Shown here one piece after another: positions 51,733 through 62,101 of a DNA stretch of 64,000 bases. The DNA is from Picocystis sp. L7 (Eukaryota > Chlorophyta > Picocystophyceae > Picocystales > Picocystaceae). The DNA lies in NCBI GenBank assembly GCA_020975725.1, contig QXJR01000017.1, positions 617,680-681,679 of the forward strand, in the 5' to 3' direction. The position numbers were made by a program, and so were the translations under genes. The notes below the pieces were generated by a model that had not been told where the DNA came from, ran no database searches, and saw only the letters and a list, made by a program, of their open reading frames with translations. Numbering within the stretch: position 1 is the stretch's first letter; each line of letters opens with the position of its first letter.

Positions 51733-52494
51733 ATGACGGACGGGAATGAGCGCCGGGCTGGGAACATGGTCCTCCGGCGGCAGCCAAGACCGAACTACGA
51801 AACAGTTCGGGATGGGAGTGGCAGGCTGTTCGAACGGTTTCAGTATACGAACCGTACGCCACGTGAAGAGGAAGGGGCTGGATGCGCGTGGATAAAGCGT
51901 AGAGGACGTCCGCAGAAGGGCGCATTCAAACCACCACACCGATGGCCAGTTCGAAAGTCTGGGACGCGCTTCGACGTATGCTTCACGACGAAGCTACGAG
52001 GAGAGTGGGTCCGGCATGGTCTGCACCCAATCGGAAGGGCCAAGTCGACGGAAGGTTTGAGTAGTCGAGCGCAGCGTCGGGGTTTGCAAGTGCAGGCCGG
52101 GCGCCAGTTTCACGAATACATCCCAGCGGGCACCTACCTACCAGGTGGGATTTATGGGATGGAGTATACTCCTGCGGAGGTGCAGCACTTGAGGGAGGTC
52201 CATGCAGACGACCCAAATGTGATGTGGGCAATCACTCACTCTTGCTTGGAGTTGCCGGCTGGACTGGCTCGGGAGCGTAACCTGCCAGATGGCAATTTGA
52301 TCATTCCTGACCTGAAAGCATCGGGGATTGTCATCCTCATCAACGATGGAAATGTGCCGAATTGTAGGATGGTCGCCTCCATTGATGGCATCGGACCAGC
52401 AGGACGTAATTCTTGGGTCGTCTCCTTCCATACCACGAGGGACGTGTACCAGAAGGAGGAATTGATTGCTCAATACATCTCCGCTGCTAATTAA
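51733..52494 (+). CDS. Protein with degenerate SET-like domain, in subtelomere
   Basis: A 253-aa frame. The N-terminal 100 residues are basic and low in recognisable structure. Residues 118-250 follow the order of a SET domain: QVQAGRQFHEYIPAGTYLPGGIYGMEYT ('a...i.aGt.l...yGe..t'), a Leu-rich middle, LINDGNVPNCRMV (202-214) where SET has 'fINHSC.PN', and WVVSFHTTRDVYQKEELIAQY (228-248) like 'v.f.a.rdI..GEEL...Y'. The catalytic NHSC and GEEL motifs are only partly kept (NDGN, KEEL), so methyltransferase activity is doubtful. Lower GC than its surroundings and isolation between satellite arrays suggest transfer or mobile-element cargo. A TATATA lies upstream. The SET assignment is from pattern only. 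Confidence 0.45.
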   Translation: MTDGNERRAGNMVLRRQPRPNYETVRDGSGRLFERFQYTNRTPREEEGAGCAWIKRRGRPQKGAFKPPHRWPVRKSGTRFDVCFTTKLRGEWVRHGLHPIGRAKSTEGLSSRAQRRGLQVQAGRQFHEYIPAGTYLPGGIYGMEYTPAEVQHLREVHADDPNVMWAITHSCLELPAGLARERNLPDGNLIIPDLKASGIVILINDGNVPNCRMVASIDGIGPAGRNSWVVSFHTTRDVYQKEELIAQYISAAN

Positions 52495-52630
52495 AGTACT
52501 ATTGTTCCTTTTATTTCAAAATGGAACCCATGCACAGAAGAAGCCTCCTCTCTCATAGGTCAACCGGATTCTTGTAGGGGTTAGGCGGCTCCGCGACCGG
52601 TTCGTGGTTTAGAGTAGCAGTAAGGGTAAA

Positions 52631-54170
52631 GGTCGAGGGCAGGTGGTTTTGCCCGGTTTATCGGGGCTCTTCGCGTCGCGCTAGGACAGCGTGAGACGTG
52701 GATTCGGGTAGCTGGTGCGATTGCCTAGGCCGGATCCGGCGCGTGGATCCCGAGCGGTCGTCCTTTGATCGTCAGGCGGTTTCTTGCCCCCTCCCTTGGC
52801 GGTCTGGTCCCTTGGGTTGAAGAGGGGGGGTCCAGGTCGTGGGCAGGTGATTTTGCCCGATTTATCGGGGCTCTTCGCGTCGCGCTAGGACAGCGTGAGA
52901 CGTGGATTCGGGTAGCTGGTGCGATTGCCTAGGCCGGATCCGGCGCGTGGATCCCGAGCGGTCGTCCTTTGATCGTCAGGCGGTTTCTTGCCCCCTCCCT
53001 TGGCGGTCTGGTCCCTTGGGTTGAAGAGGGGGGGTCCAGGTCGAGGGCAGGTGGTTTTGCCCGATTTATCGTGGCTCTTCGCGTCGCGCTAGGACAGCGT
53101 GAGACGTGGATTCGGGTAGCTGGTGCAATTGCCTAGGCCGGATCCGGCGCGTGGATCCCGAGCGGTCGTCCTTTGATCGTCAGGCGGTTTCTTGCCCCCT
53201 CCCTTGGCGGTCTGGTCCCTTGGGTTGAAGAGGGGGGGTCCAGGTCGAGGGCAGGTGGTTTTGCCCGATTTATCGTGGCTCTTCGCGTCGCGCTAGGACA
53301 GCGTGAGACGTGGATTCGGGTAGCTGGTGCGATTGCCTAGGCCGGATCCGGCGCGTGGATCCCGAGCGGTCGTCCTTTGACCGTCAGGCGGTTTCTTGCC
53401 CCCTCCCTTGGCGGTCTGGTCCCTTGGGTTGAAGAGGGGGGTCCAGGTCGAGGGCAGGTGGTTTTGCCCGATTTATCGTGGCTCTTCGCGTCGCGCTAGG
53501 ACAGCGTGAGACGTGCATTCGGGTAGCTGGTGCGATTGCCTAGGCCGGATCCGGCGCGTGGATCCCGAGCGGTCGTCCTTTGATCGTCAGGCGGTTTCTT
53601 GCCCCCTCCCTTGGCGGTCTGGTCCCTTGGGTTGAAGAGGGGGGGTCCAGGTCGAGGGCAGGTGGTTTTGCCCGATTTATCGTGGCTCTTCGCGTCGCGC
53701 TAGGACAGCGTGAGACGTGCATTCGGGTAGCTGGTGCGATTGCCTAGGCCGGATCCGGCGCGTGGATCCCGAGCGGTCGTCCTTTGACCGTCAGGCGGTT
53801 TCTTGCCCCCTCCCTTGGCGGTCTGGTCCCTTGGGTTGAAGAGGGGGGTCCAGGTCGTGGGCAGGTGATTTTGCCCGATTTATCGGGGCTCTTCGCGTCG
53901 CGCTAGGACAGCGTGAGACGTGGATTCGGGTAGCTGGTGCGATTGCCTAGGCCGGATCCGGCGCGTGGATCCCGAGCGGTCGTCCTTTGATCGTCAGGCG
54001 GTTTCTTGCCCCCTCCCTTGGCGGTCTGGTCCCTTGGGTTGAAGAGGGGGGTCCAGGTCGTGGGCAGGTGATTTTGCCCGATTTATCGTGGCTCTTCGCG
54101 TCGCGCTAGGACAGCGTGAGACGTGGATTCGGGTAGCTGGTGCAATTGCCTAGGCCGGATCCGGCGCGTG
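52631..54170. repeat. 204-bp satellite array, eight copies
   Basis: Units starting GGTCGAGGGCAGGTGG or GGTCGTGGGCAGGTGA at 52631, 52835, 53039, 53243, 53446, 53650, 53853 and 54056 (203-204 bp; G-run length explains the difference). Each contains GGGCA...TGCCC, GCCTAGGC and the perfect palindrome GCCGGATCCGGC. The last unit stops after GCGCGTGG and continues straight into TTTAGGG. A partial, diverged start (GGTTAGGCGG) precedes the first unit. Confidence 0.93.
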
Positions 54171-54184
54171 GTTTAGGGTTTAGG
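54171..54184 (+). repeat. Internal telomere stub at array end
   Basis: GTTTAGGGTTTAGG, two telomere heptads in the same orientation as the chromosome end, joined inside a truncated 204-bp unit and followed by module S copy 2. Confidence 0.8.
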
Positions 54185-54601
54185 AAGAGGATTTTTGCGA
54201 TGCGCGTGGGACCAATTAAGGTTTAGGGTTTCAAAAAGAGGCTCGCAAAACGGTTCGAGCTAAGCTGAGTTGCGCAAAGTAGTTGCTGGAGGTCGAACTA
54301 AGCTGAGTTGCGCAAAGTAGATGCTTGCCCCCCTTTTTGAAATCGTCCGTGCCCCCCTTTTTTTCCTCCGCTTCTCGTGGGGCAGCTCCCCCGTCCTTCG
54401 TTCGTTCCTTTTTTTTTTTTCGGGCGTCGGGGATTCGGGTTGGGGGGCGCGGAACCCGCCATCGCCCCGGGACCTCGTTCGTGGGCGTCGTTTCGGTCGG
54501 GGAGCGGGGTGGGGGCGTCGGCGGGGCCTCTCCATCGCCATCGCGCGTGGGGCGCATCCCACCCCGTCGGGCGCGCGCGTGGGGGTGGGGGGGTGAGGGG
54601 C
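54185..54601. repeat. Module S copy 2, left part
   Basis: Matches 49027 onward of copy 1. It ends at the MULE insertion; the last nine bases GTGAGGGGC (54593-54601) are the target duplication. Confidence 0.88.
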
Positions 54602-55944
54602 GGACGCAGTCCCATCCACTCCAAATGGGGGCCCTGGCTCCACGGACTCTGTGGATGGGGCGATGAAAGAAAAGGGGCCTCTCTGTCGATTTCGTTGTAC
54701 GAGCGCAGTTGTGCGTCGAGGATACATCGAGATCTTCGGTCGTGGTATCGAAATGTTCGCTGTTTTTCTTCCCCACCTTTTCTTCCGAAGTTGGCTGGAT
54801 CGAAATCCATCCCAAGTCCACAAGATCCTTGGGAAAGTCCCCAGTGGTGTCGGAATTCCCAGGACCGTGCAGAGGACACGCCCTGCTGCGGATCGGCTGC
54901 CGAAATGGAACGGACGGACGAAGCGACCGAAACGATGCGAAACCGGCAAGCCACGACGTGCAAGCGATATTCCGAGAGGATCGATCCATCGAACGTCTCG
55001 GAATGTCGCTCGCCGAAACAACCGCGGTTTCGAAGCCACGCTTGTTCCGAACGCGACGAAACATCCGCTCCGACACCGACAACAGCACACCGGAAGGAGG
55101 AGCGGTGCGAGGCATCTTTCGAAGGAGAACGTCGCGAGCTCTTGGTATTCCGCGAAACGGAAGGTAAACCTGCCGTTATCGATGGATACTGATGCTTCCA
55201 ACGAGGCGTTTGGACGCAAACCCTTCCACGCGTGGGCGCTCCAACTGGTCGACCTCGGTGATGGTGTCGGACAAGGAAGAGCGCGGTGGGCCTGATCGGC
55301 AGCCGGTGCGGGATTCGTACGAAACGTTTCGGAAGGCCCTTGGAGCGCAATCATCCCAAAGTTGTCAAAGCTGACGCCACTCACAAGTGGCCACAAGCAC
55401 CGGCTTTGGAAAACCGAAGGAGATCCATTCGTCCAAACCAAGTTCGCGTCCGTGATGCCCACTTGTAACGACCCATGGTCAGCGGCCTTGCTACACCATG
55501 CATCGACGGTGTAATGCGTGGTGGAGCAAGCCCGCTGCGGACGCATCGCCAAAGATCGCATCTCCGCAGATGCGAGCCGGTCCTCTTCTGTCCGAGGTGG
55601 GTCGTCTGGAGTTGTTTCTCCTGAGCCTGGGGAGCGGGGAGAACTGGACCTCATGCAGCAGGATCTGCCAGGATCCGGCCAGAATCCCGCCAAAACGACC
55701 CGTGTGCGCTACGTACGGACGTGCACTCGCGCGGCGAGCTTCACGCAAGCGAAGAACGAACAGCGAGGGGAATGAAAGAAGGTGAGAGAGGAGAAGGGAC
55801 TGGAGGGCGTGGCACTCCTCGAAAAGGAGAACAACGCCAACTGCGCGAGAGAGAGGTGCTGACAAAAAAAATCATCTGCACCTGCAGGAAGTGAACACAG
55901 CCAAGGCACCATGCAGCGGAGTGATCATGTCTTGCGTACTTGCA
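54602..55944 (+). repeat. MULE left TIR
   Basis: 1,343 bp, inverted match of 58958-60300. It contains the promoter region and first 11 codons of the transposase. Open frames inside it are duplicated in the right TIR and are not separate genes. Confidence 0.93.
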
Positions 55945-58928
55945 ATAGAAACATATGTGCCATCGATGTCATTCAAGATGTATTTCAATTCAGTACAAAG
56001 AAGGAAGCTGCGAAGAAGCTTACCAAATACAAAGCCTTGAAGAAGAATGTTGCATTAAAGAGCCTCAAATATGAAGCATTCATCAGCAAGGGGGGGAGGA
56101 TAGCTTGCCTTGCAGCTATCTCATCTTGGTGTGATTTAATGTGCTTACTTCAGAGTTGCCGGGATAAGCATTTGATAGTAAATTTCATGGAACGCAATGC
56201 CGTTCTTTTGCGCTCTACTTTGGGTGATGCGCCTGTGGTGGGCGAGCATGTACTCGAACGGACTCATGGGTTCGGAGCTAGCTCTTTACATCTTCTTCGG
56301 AGTTGTCAAGCTATAGCCTTGCATGAGAGCGCAATGCAAAATGAAGTACACTTGTTACCTTTGACAGAATCTTTGTTCCTGGATGACCTCATTGATGACC
56401 TAGGCCAAGCTTTCAATCACAAGTACAACATTGAGAGATCAAAGTACAAGACTGAGGATTGCCTTAACGTTAGGTATATCCGACTAGCATGCCAGGCACG
56501 TGGGAAACCATCATCTAAAGTCAGGAAGAGAAGGGCGAAAGATTCCATCAAATGTGATTGCAAATCTGTGTGCACACTAAAAGGAAAGGTGGACGAGGAC
56601 ACGGGTCGTATACTTGTTTCTGACTTGCCCTTGTTATACTTCTGTCACTCACATGATTGCACATCTCCGCAATCTGGAATATTTCGACCTCTTCATCCTT
56701 CCCTTGAAATGTTCATCCTACAACACAAGTGCATGACTTTGCAAATGGGCGACCTTCAGCGCCTTTGTTGTGAGAAGGGATCATCTCTAGCCACTAATGG
56801 GGAGGAGGAAATTAGACTTGGTCCGGATGCCCGCTTCAAGCCAACAATAAATCAAATCAAGAATGTCCTAAAACGAGATGCATTGAAAACGTGGCGAAGA
56901 GGTAATGATCAAACTAATCTCAGAGCAAAAGGTTTGGGCATGGCAAAAGATGAAGACACCTTTGTTGTTTTCCGGGAAAGTAGAGAACGTCAACATGCAA
57001 TTCATGGGAAGTTAGGGTTCTTCAGTCCATCCCACGACGGGCCAAAAAGTATTTGGGTTTATGGAGGTTTGAGGAAGGGTACCGTTCCTCATGTATCCTC
57101 GACAGTTTTGCCGTATGAACGACCACTTGCGTCTAGTCACACAAAGGGGCGGCAAAGATTTCTTTTCCTATGGATGACGAGGCACGGAAAATACATGCTT
57201 GAGAAGTATGGTTGTTGGGTAGGCTTCGACTCTACATACCGTTTGAATATGTATGGGTTCCCTCTCTCCATCCTGGTGGTTAAGACTAACATGGGCAATG
57301 CTTTCCCCGTGTGTTTTTACTTGTCTGACCTGGAAGACACAAGCACACATGAAGAGGCTATAGCTTTAGTGAAGTGGATTTGCCCTAACTGGCGCCCGGA
57401 GACAGTATTAAGCGATTGCGCCATGGAACTAGTTCACGCAGTAGTAGAATCAAATTTTCCTCTAGCTACGTGCATTTGGTGCCATTTTCACGTGGAGCAA
57501 GCATTGTTGAGACATGTGAAGAAGAAGTACGTTAACGTAGGCAAAGAAGTTGAGAGGCAAAAGCTCATGAAATTCATGCATGCACTTCTCTATGCAAAAA
57601 CGAAGGTTGCGTTTGAGAACGTTGAATTGGAGTTCAAGCAGTACCTCAAGCATTTTGGATTCGAAGCGACCGAAAGATACTACCACCAATACTTGAAAAA
57701 GCATGAGATGCGGTGGGCGACCTATGCGCGAAACAAGAAGAGGTGTTGGGGTCATGTGAAGAGCATTAATACCAACAACTTGAACGAGTCATTCAATGGT
57801 AAGCTAAAACAACAATTCGGTTTGAAAAGAAACAAATTGGTCACCTCCCTGGTCATGAAGCTCATGAATGTGGCCAAGATGTTCTGGACAGATTATGTGC
57901 ATGCTAACACCATGCAAAGCAATCCATATCGAACGTTATATATTGAAGGGAACATTATCCCCACGAGAGATTTGTGCGTGGTAAGACGACCTGACATTGT
58001 GGTGAGGGCCCTTGCTACTAATCAAAAGAAAGGACAAACAAACAACTACACCATCACCCCAATCGATTCCTCCTTAGGACAGTCATGGTTGGTGTCAGGA
58101 AGCCGGTTTGTACAATACACTGTCAAGAATGATAGAAACTGTTGGACTTGCACATGCGTGGCTTCATCGAGAGCGAGAATCCCATGCCATCACATCTTTG
58201 CAACATTGCAGCATACAAAGATGGATTTCTGCAGTGTGGAACTCCTCGGTCCGCACTTTTGTATTGACGAACAATGCGTAGACTGTCCTGATGGGCGCAC
58301 ATTAGGGGATGCGGTGACCTCTTGTGTAGACACATACGGCGTCTCCTGTCCACAAGATATGGGGGAAGAACCCACATATGCGCTTAGTATTTCTTCTCAG
58401 AGCCCTCTGAATGATGACGATGAGTCAAGGCAAGCGGTGATGGACCAGTTACGAGCATTGCGAAGCAACTTCTTCCAGGTGGCAAACCCGAATCCCACAT
58501 CTCTCGCATTGTACAAAGGCGTGCTCAAAGTCGTTGAGGAGTACGCAATGACGGCAGCTCCTCATACTCAATCAAGTACATCACATGCTCAGACTGAAAT
58601 ACTTGCCACGAGTAAGAGACTTTATGACTTTTGTATGGAAGGTGCCTCCAATGATCAGGTTACCCGCTTACAACAATGCTTGCCATTGGTTGCTGCACTC
58701 CGAGAAGTGACGCAGGGTTCAGTGCCAACACTTGGGACGCCAAAGGTTGTCAAGAAAAGGAAGAGGCAGCAGGTGAGAGAATCACCACTGCTATCGATGG
58801 AGAAATTTGTTAAGACTCATCAGCAAACATATGCAGTGAATCAGAAAAACAAAGTCGTGCGCACATTGAGCCAGTCCCTAAATGACATACCGCTGAACCA
58901 AACATGCGAAAACCGCATACACAGTTAA
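55911..58928 (+). CDS. MULE transposase with SWIM zinc finger
   Basis: DDE transposase of 1,005 aa. The N-terminal half has FAR1-like or zinc-binding regions (RYIRLACQARGKP, CDCKSVCTLKG, LLYFCHSHDC). The catalytic core follows the MULE pattern: GCWVGFDSTYRLN (D440), ETVLSDCAMELVHAV (D502), CIWCHFHVEQAL (Cys/His 521-527, the C/H motif between second Asp and Glu) and INTNNLNESFNGKLK (E626). The C-terminal SWIM finger is CTCVASSRARIPCHH (C747, C749, C759, H761). A long tail ends with a basic patch (VVKKRKRQQ), possibly a nuclear localisation signal. No stop or frameshift. The start at 55911 lies inside the left TIR, so the TIR supplies promoter and start codon; later in-frame Mets (residue 79 onward) exist. 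Confidence 0.93.
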   Translation: MQRSDHVLRTCNRNICAIDVIQDVFQFSTKKEAAKKLTKYKALKKNVALKSLKYEAFISKGGRIACLAAISSWCDLMCLLQSCRDKHLIVNFMERNAVLLRSTLGDAPVVGEHVLERTHGFGASSLHLLRSCQAIALHESAMQNEVHLLPLTESLFLDDLIDDLGQAFNHKYNIERSKYKTEDCLNVRYIRLACQARGKPSSKVRKRRAKDSIKCDCKSVCTLKGKVDEDTGRILVSDLPLLYFCHSHDCTSPQSGIFRPLHPSLEMFILQHKCMTLQMGDLQRLCCEKGSSLATNGEEEIRLGPDARFKPTINQIKNVLKRDALKTWRRGNDQTNLRAKGLGMAKDEDTFVVFRESRERQHAIHGKLGFFSPSHDGPKSIWVYGGLRKGTVPHVSSTVLPYERPLASSHTKGRQRFLFLWMTRHGKYMLEKYGCWVGFDSTYRLNMYGFPLSILVVKTNMGNAFPVCFYLSDLEDTSTHEEAIALVKWICPNWRPETVLSDCAMELVHAVVESNFPLATCIWCHFHVEQALLRHVKKKYVNVGKEVERQKLMKFMHALLYAKTKVAFENVELEFKQYLKHFGFEATERYYHQYLKKHEMRWATYARNKKRCWGHVKSINTNNLNESFNGKLKQQFGLKRNKLVTSLVMKLMNVAKMFWTDYVHANTMQSNPYRTLYIEGNIIPTRDLCVVRRPDIVVRALATNQKKGQTNNYTITPIDSSLGQSWLVSGSRFVQYTVKNDRNCWTCTCVASSRARIPCHHIFATLQHTKMDFCSVELLGPHFCIDEQCVDCPDGRTLGDAVTSCVDTYGVSCPQDMGEEPTYALSISSQSPLNDDDESRQAVMDQLRALRSNFFQVANPNPTSLALYKGVLKVVEEYAMTAAPHTQSSTSHAQTEILATSKRLYDFCMEGASNDQVTRLQQCLPLVAALREVTQGSVPTLGTPKVVKKRKRQQVRESPLLSMEKFVKTHQQTYAVNQKNKVVRTLSQSLNDIPLNQTCENRIHS

Positions 58929-58957
58929 TCAAACATTAACAAGGAAGACTAGCCTGC

Positions 58958-60300
58958 TGCAAGTACGCAAGACATGATCACTCCGCTGCATGGTGCCTTG
59001 GCTGTGTTCACTTCCTGCAGGTGCAGATGATTTTTTTTGTCAGCACCTCTCTCTCGCGCAGTTGGCGTTGTTCTCCTTTTCGAGGAGTGCCTCGCCCTCC
59101 ACTCCCTTCTCCTCTCTCACCTTCTTTCATTCCCCTCGCTGTTCGTTCTTCGCTTGCGTGAAGCTCGCCGCGCGAGTGCACGTCCGTACGTAGCGCACAC
59201 GGGTCGTTTTGGCGGGATTCTGGCCGGATCCTGGCAGATCCTGCTGCATGAGGTCCAGTTCTCCCCGCTCCCCAGGCTCAGGAGAAACAACTCCAGACGA
59301 CCCACCTCGGACAGAAGAGGACCGGCTCGCATCTGCGGAGATGCGATCTTTGGCGATGCGTCCGCAGCGGGCTTGCTCCACCACGCATTACACCGTCGAT
59401 GCATGGTGTAGCAAGGCCGCTGACCATGGGTCGTTACAAGTGGGCATCACGGACGCGAACTTGGTTTGGACGAATGGATCTCCTTCGGTTTTCCAAAGCC
59501 GGTGCTTGTGGCCACTTGTGAGTGGCGTCAGCTTTGACAACTTTGGGATGATTGCGCTCCAAGGGCCTTCCGAAACGTTTCGTACGAATCCCGCACCGGC
59601 TGCCGATCAGGCCCACCGCGCTCTTCCTTGTCCGACACCATCACCGAGGTCGACCAGTTGGAGCGCCCACGCGTGGAAGGGTTTGCGTCCAAACGCCTCG
59701 TTGGAAGCATCAGTATCCATCGATAACGGCAGGTTTACCTTCCGTTTCGCGGAATACCAAGAGCTCGCGACGTTCTCCTTCGAAAGATGCCTCGCACCGC
59801 TCCTCCTTCCGGTGTGCTGTTGTCGGTGTCGGAGCGGATGTTTCGTCGCGTTCGGAACAAGCGTGGCTTCGAAACCGCGGTTGTTTCGGCGAGCGACATT
59901 CCGAGACGTTCGATGGATCGATCCTCTCGGAATATCGCTTGCACGTCGTGGCTTGCCGGTTTCGCATCGTTTCGGTCGCTTCGTCCGTCCGTTCCATTTC
60001 GGCAGCCGATCCGCAGCAGGGCGTGTCCTCTGCACGGTCCTGGGAATTCCGACACCACTGGGGACTTTCCCAAGGATCTTGTGGACTTGGGATGGATTTC
60101 GATCCAGCCAACTTCGGAAGAAAAGGTGGGGAAGAAAAACAGCGAACATTTCGATACCACGACCGAAGATCTCGATGTATCCTCGACGCACAACTGCGCT
60201 CGTACAACGAAATCGACAGAGAGGCCCCTTTTCTTTCATCGCCCCATCCACAGAGTCCGTGGAGCCAGGGCCCCCATTTGGAGTGGATGGGACTGCGTCC
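58958..60300 (-). repeat. MULE right TIR
   Basis: Inverted match of 54602-55944. It carries the same ATG and first codons on the minus strand pointing inward, without a coding sequence behind them. Confidence 0.93.
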
Positions 60301-61884
60301 GTGAGGGGCGCAGGGGGGGAAAGGGGGGTACAGGGGGGTCTGGGGGGCTTGTGGGGGGTTTGTGGGGGCCAGGGGGGGCATTCGCGATCGCGAGAGGGAC
60401 AGGGGGAGAGGCGGTACTGGTAGCGCGACCGAACCTGCGCGCGAACGCGACACCGACAGACGCGGTCCCACGGACGCGCGCGACGCGCACGCGCCGTCGA
60501 TCCTCCTCCGTGGGGGGTTGAAGCGTGCGTGCGGAGCGTTTCGCGCGCCCGTGGCACCGCGTGCGACCAATGCGACGCAGGGCCACGGACGGCCGACGCC
60601 ACGGAGGTCGGCCCGACCACGACCGACGCGATCGAAGGAACATAAGGGCGATCGTTTTTCGAGCTTCGAACGTCGGAATCTCTTCTTTGTAATACAACAG
60701 CGTGTTTCGAAGCCATATTCGTCCCCGCCTCGCCCGTTCGACCGATTTCGGTGGACTCCTGGTCCCTCGTCGGCGAAACATCCGATGGTGCGACCAGCAG
60801 GCATCGCGTACGCTTCGACTGGCGATGCGACGAGCCAAACGAACGCTACCACTGTATTCTACGTGCTCGAAAACGGGTGGATGCAAAAATTCAGCGTCGT
60901 TGGAGCGATCGCGAAAGAATTGGAGGAAGGCTGATGGGTCGTCGACATCCCGGACCAGGCGCGACGAAGAGAGGAACAGGAGGGACCTCGAGTCGGTAGC
61001 GAAAGCGATCGCAACGGGACAACTTGACCCTGCCACCTTCGTTGGATGGGTCCGAGAGGGACGCACGCGAAAATTCAGCGCCATCCATGTCGAAACGACG
61101 AAATGGACACCCTGCTGATGGGTCGTCGACATCCCGCACCTGGAGCGACGAAGGGAGGAACAGGAGGGGCCTCGAGTCGGTGTCGAAAGCGATCGCAACG
61201 GGACAACTTGACCCTGCCACCTTCGTTGGATGGGTCCGAGAGGGACGCACGCGAAAATTCAGCGCCATCCATGTCGAAACGACGAAATGGACACCCTGCT
61301 GATGGGTCGTCGACATCCCGCACCTGGAGCGACGAAGGGAGGCCAGGAGAGATACCGTGTTCGCAAAGCAAGCTTCCTCTTGCTGCATGATGGATCGGCC
61401 ATGTTCACGAATCTATCGCATAAGGGTTTTACAGCCGTTATTCGGATGTGTAGGGGTTGCTCCACAGATGCTCCGCGCAATGTAGCATTGAGAAGAGATA
61501 TCCACGGGTTGTGACCCATCCGACCCCATGCAATCAAGAAACGTTGGGGTGCTTATGCTTCGCCGAACATCCGTTGCAAGACTACATCGCTCTCCAAATG
61601 AACCCAATGGCTCGAGAGGAACGTTTACGCTACCACTATGCCCACAGCTATTAATGAAGGCATTGGCATGGCTTCCCTCAATCTACGTCTTCTACTCCAT
61701 CAGGATACATGGAGCCACCCAACTTGTACACGTCTAAACCACCACGGGCCTCCACACACCCAACCTCTTCTCCTGAAGAAAGGTCGATCACAAACCTTTT
61801 CCCCGAAAACAAACCGAACAAGCGCTTTCCTTCCATTCCTTTGGTTATCCACGAAACCACGCGCCCAGTCCGGACCAACCACTC
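60301..61884. repeat. Module S copy 2, right part
   Basis: Resumes at the target duplication GTGAGGGGC and follows copy 1 from about 49430 to its end. Its 184-bp tandem unit is present in three starts (60933, 61117, 61301) instead of two. It then runs into a second 26-bp-type array exactly as in copy 1. Confidence 0.88.
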
Positions 61885-62087
61885 GTCCGGGAATTCCGGA
61901 CCTGGGTTTTGTCCGGGAATTCCGGACCTGGCATTTGTCCGGGAATTCCGGACCTGGCGTTTTGTCCGGGAATTCCGGACCTGCCTTTTGTCCGGGAATT
62001 CCGGACCTGGCGTTTTGTCCGGGAATTCCGGACCTGGCGTTTTGTCCGGGAATTCCGGACCTGGCGTTTTGTCCGGGAATTCCGGAC
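61885..62087. repeat. Second near-palindromic array (26/27-bp units)
   Basis: Eight units of GTCCGGGAATTCCGGAC with starts 61885, 61911, 61937, 61964, 61990, 62017, 62044 and 62071. Spacers CCTGGCGTTTT give 27-bp units, unlike the strict 26 bp of the first array. The last unit runs into CCTGCCTGGTTTAGG. Confidence 0.93.
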
Positions 62088-62093
62088 CTGCCT

Positions 62094-62101
62094 GGTTTAG
62101 G
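62094..62101 (+). repeat. Internal telomere stub after second palindromic array
   Basis: GGTTTAGG, one telomere heptad, joins the array to module S copy 3. Short, so on its own it could be chance; its position repeats the pattern at 54171. Confidence 0.5.

Larger units (their letters stand above)
54602..60300 (+). mobile_element. Mutator-like (MULE) transposon with 1,343-bp terminal inverted repeats
   Basis: A 5,699-bp element. Left TIR 54602-55944 and right TIR 58958-60300 are both 1,343 bp, ends GGACGCAGTCCC / GGGACTGCGTCC. Perfect 9-bp target duplication GTGAGGGGC at 54593-54601 and 60301-60309, the length typical of Mutator. The TIRs differ at only a few positions that I found (two near 55815 / 59090). 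It carries one long uninterrupted transposase gene whose start codon lies inside the left TIR. It interrupts subtelomeric module S copy 2; the uninterrupted versions at 49023 and 62099 show the empty site. Near-identical TIRs and an open transposase indicate recent insertion. Confidence 0.95.

Noticed and set aside
55491-55865. Small genes inside the MULE TIR
   Set aside because: The same frames exist mirrored in the right TIR; they are overlapping frames of TIR sequence with no family match.
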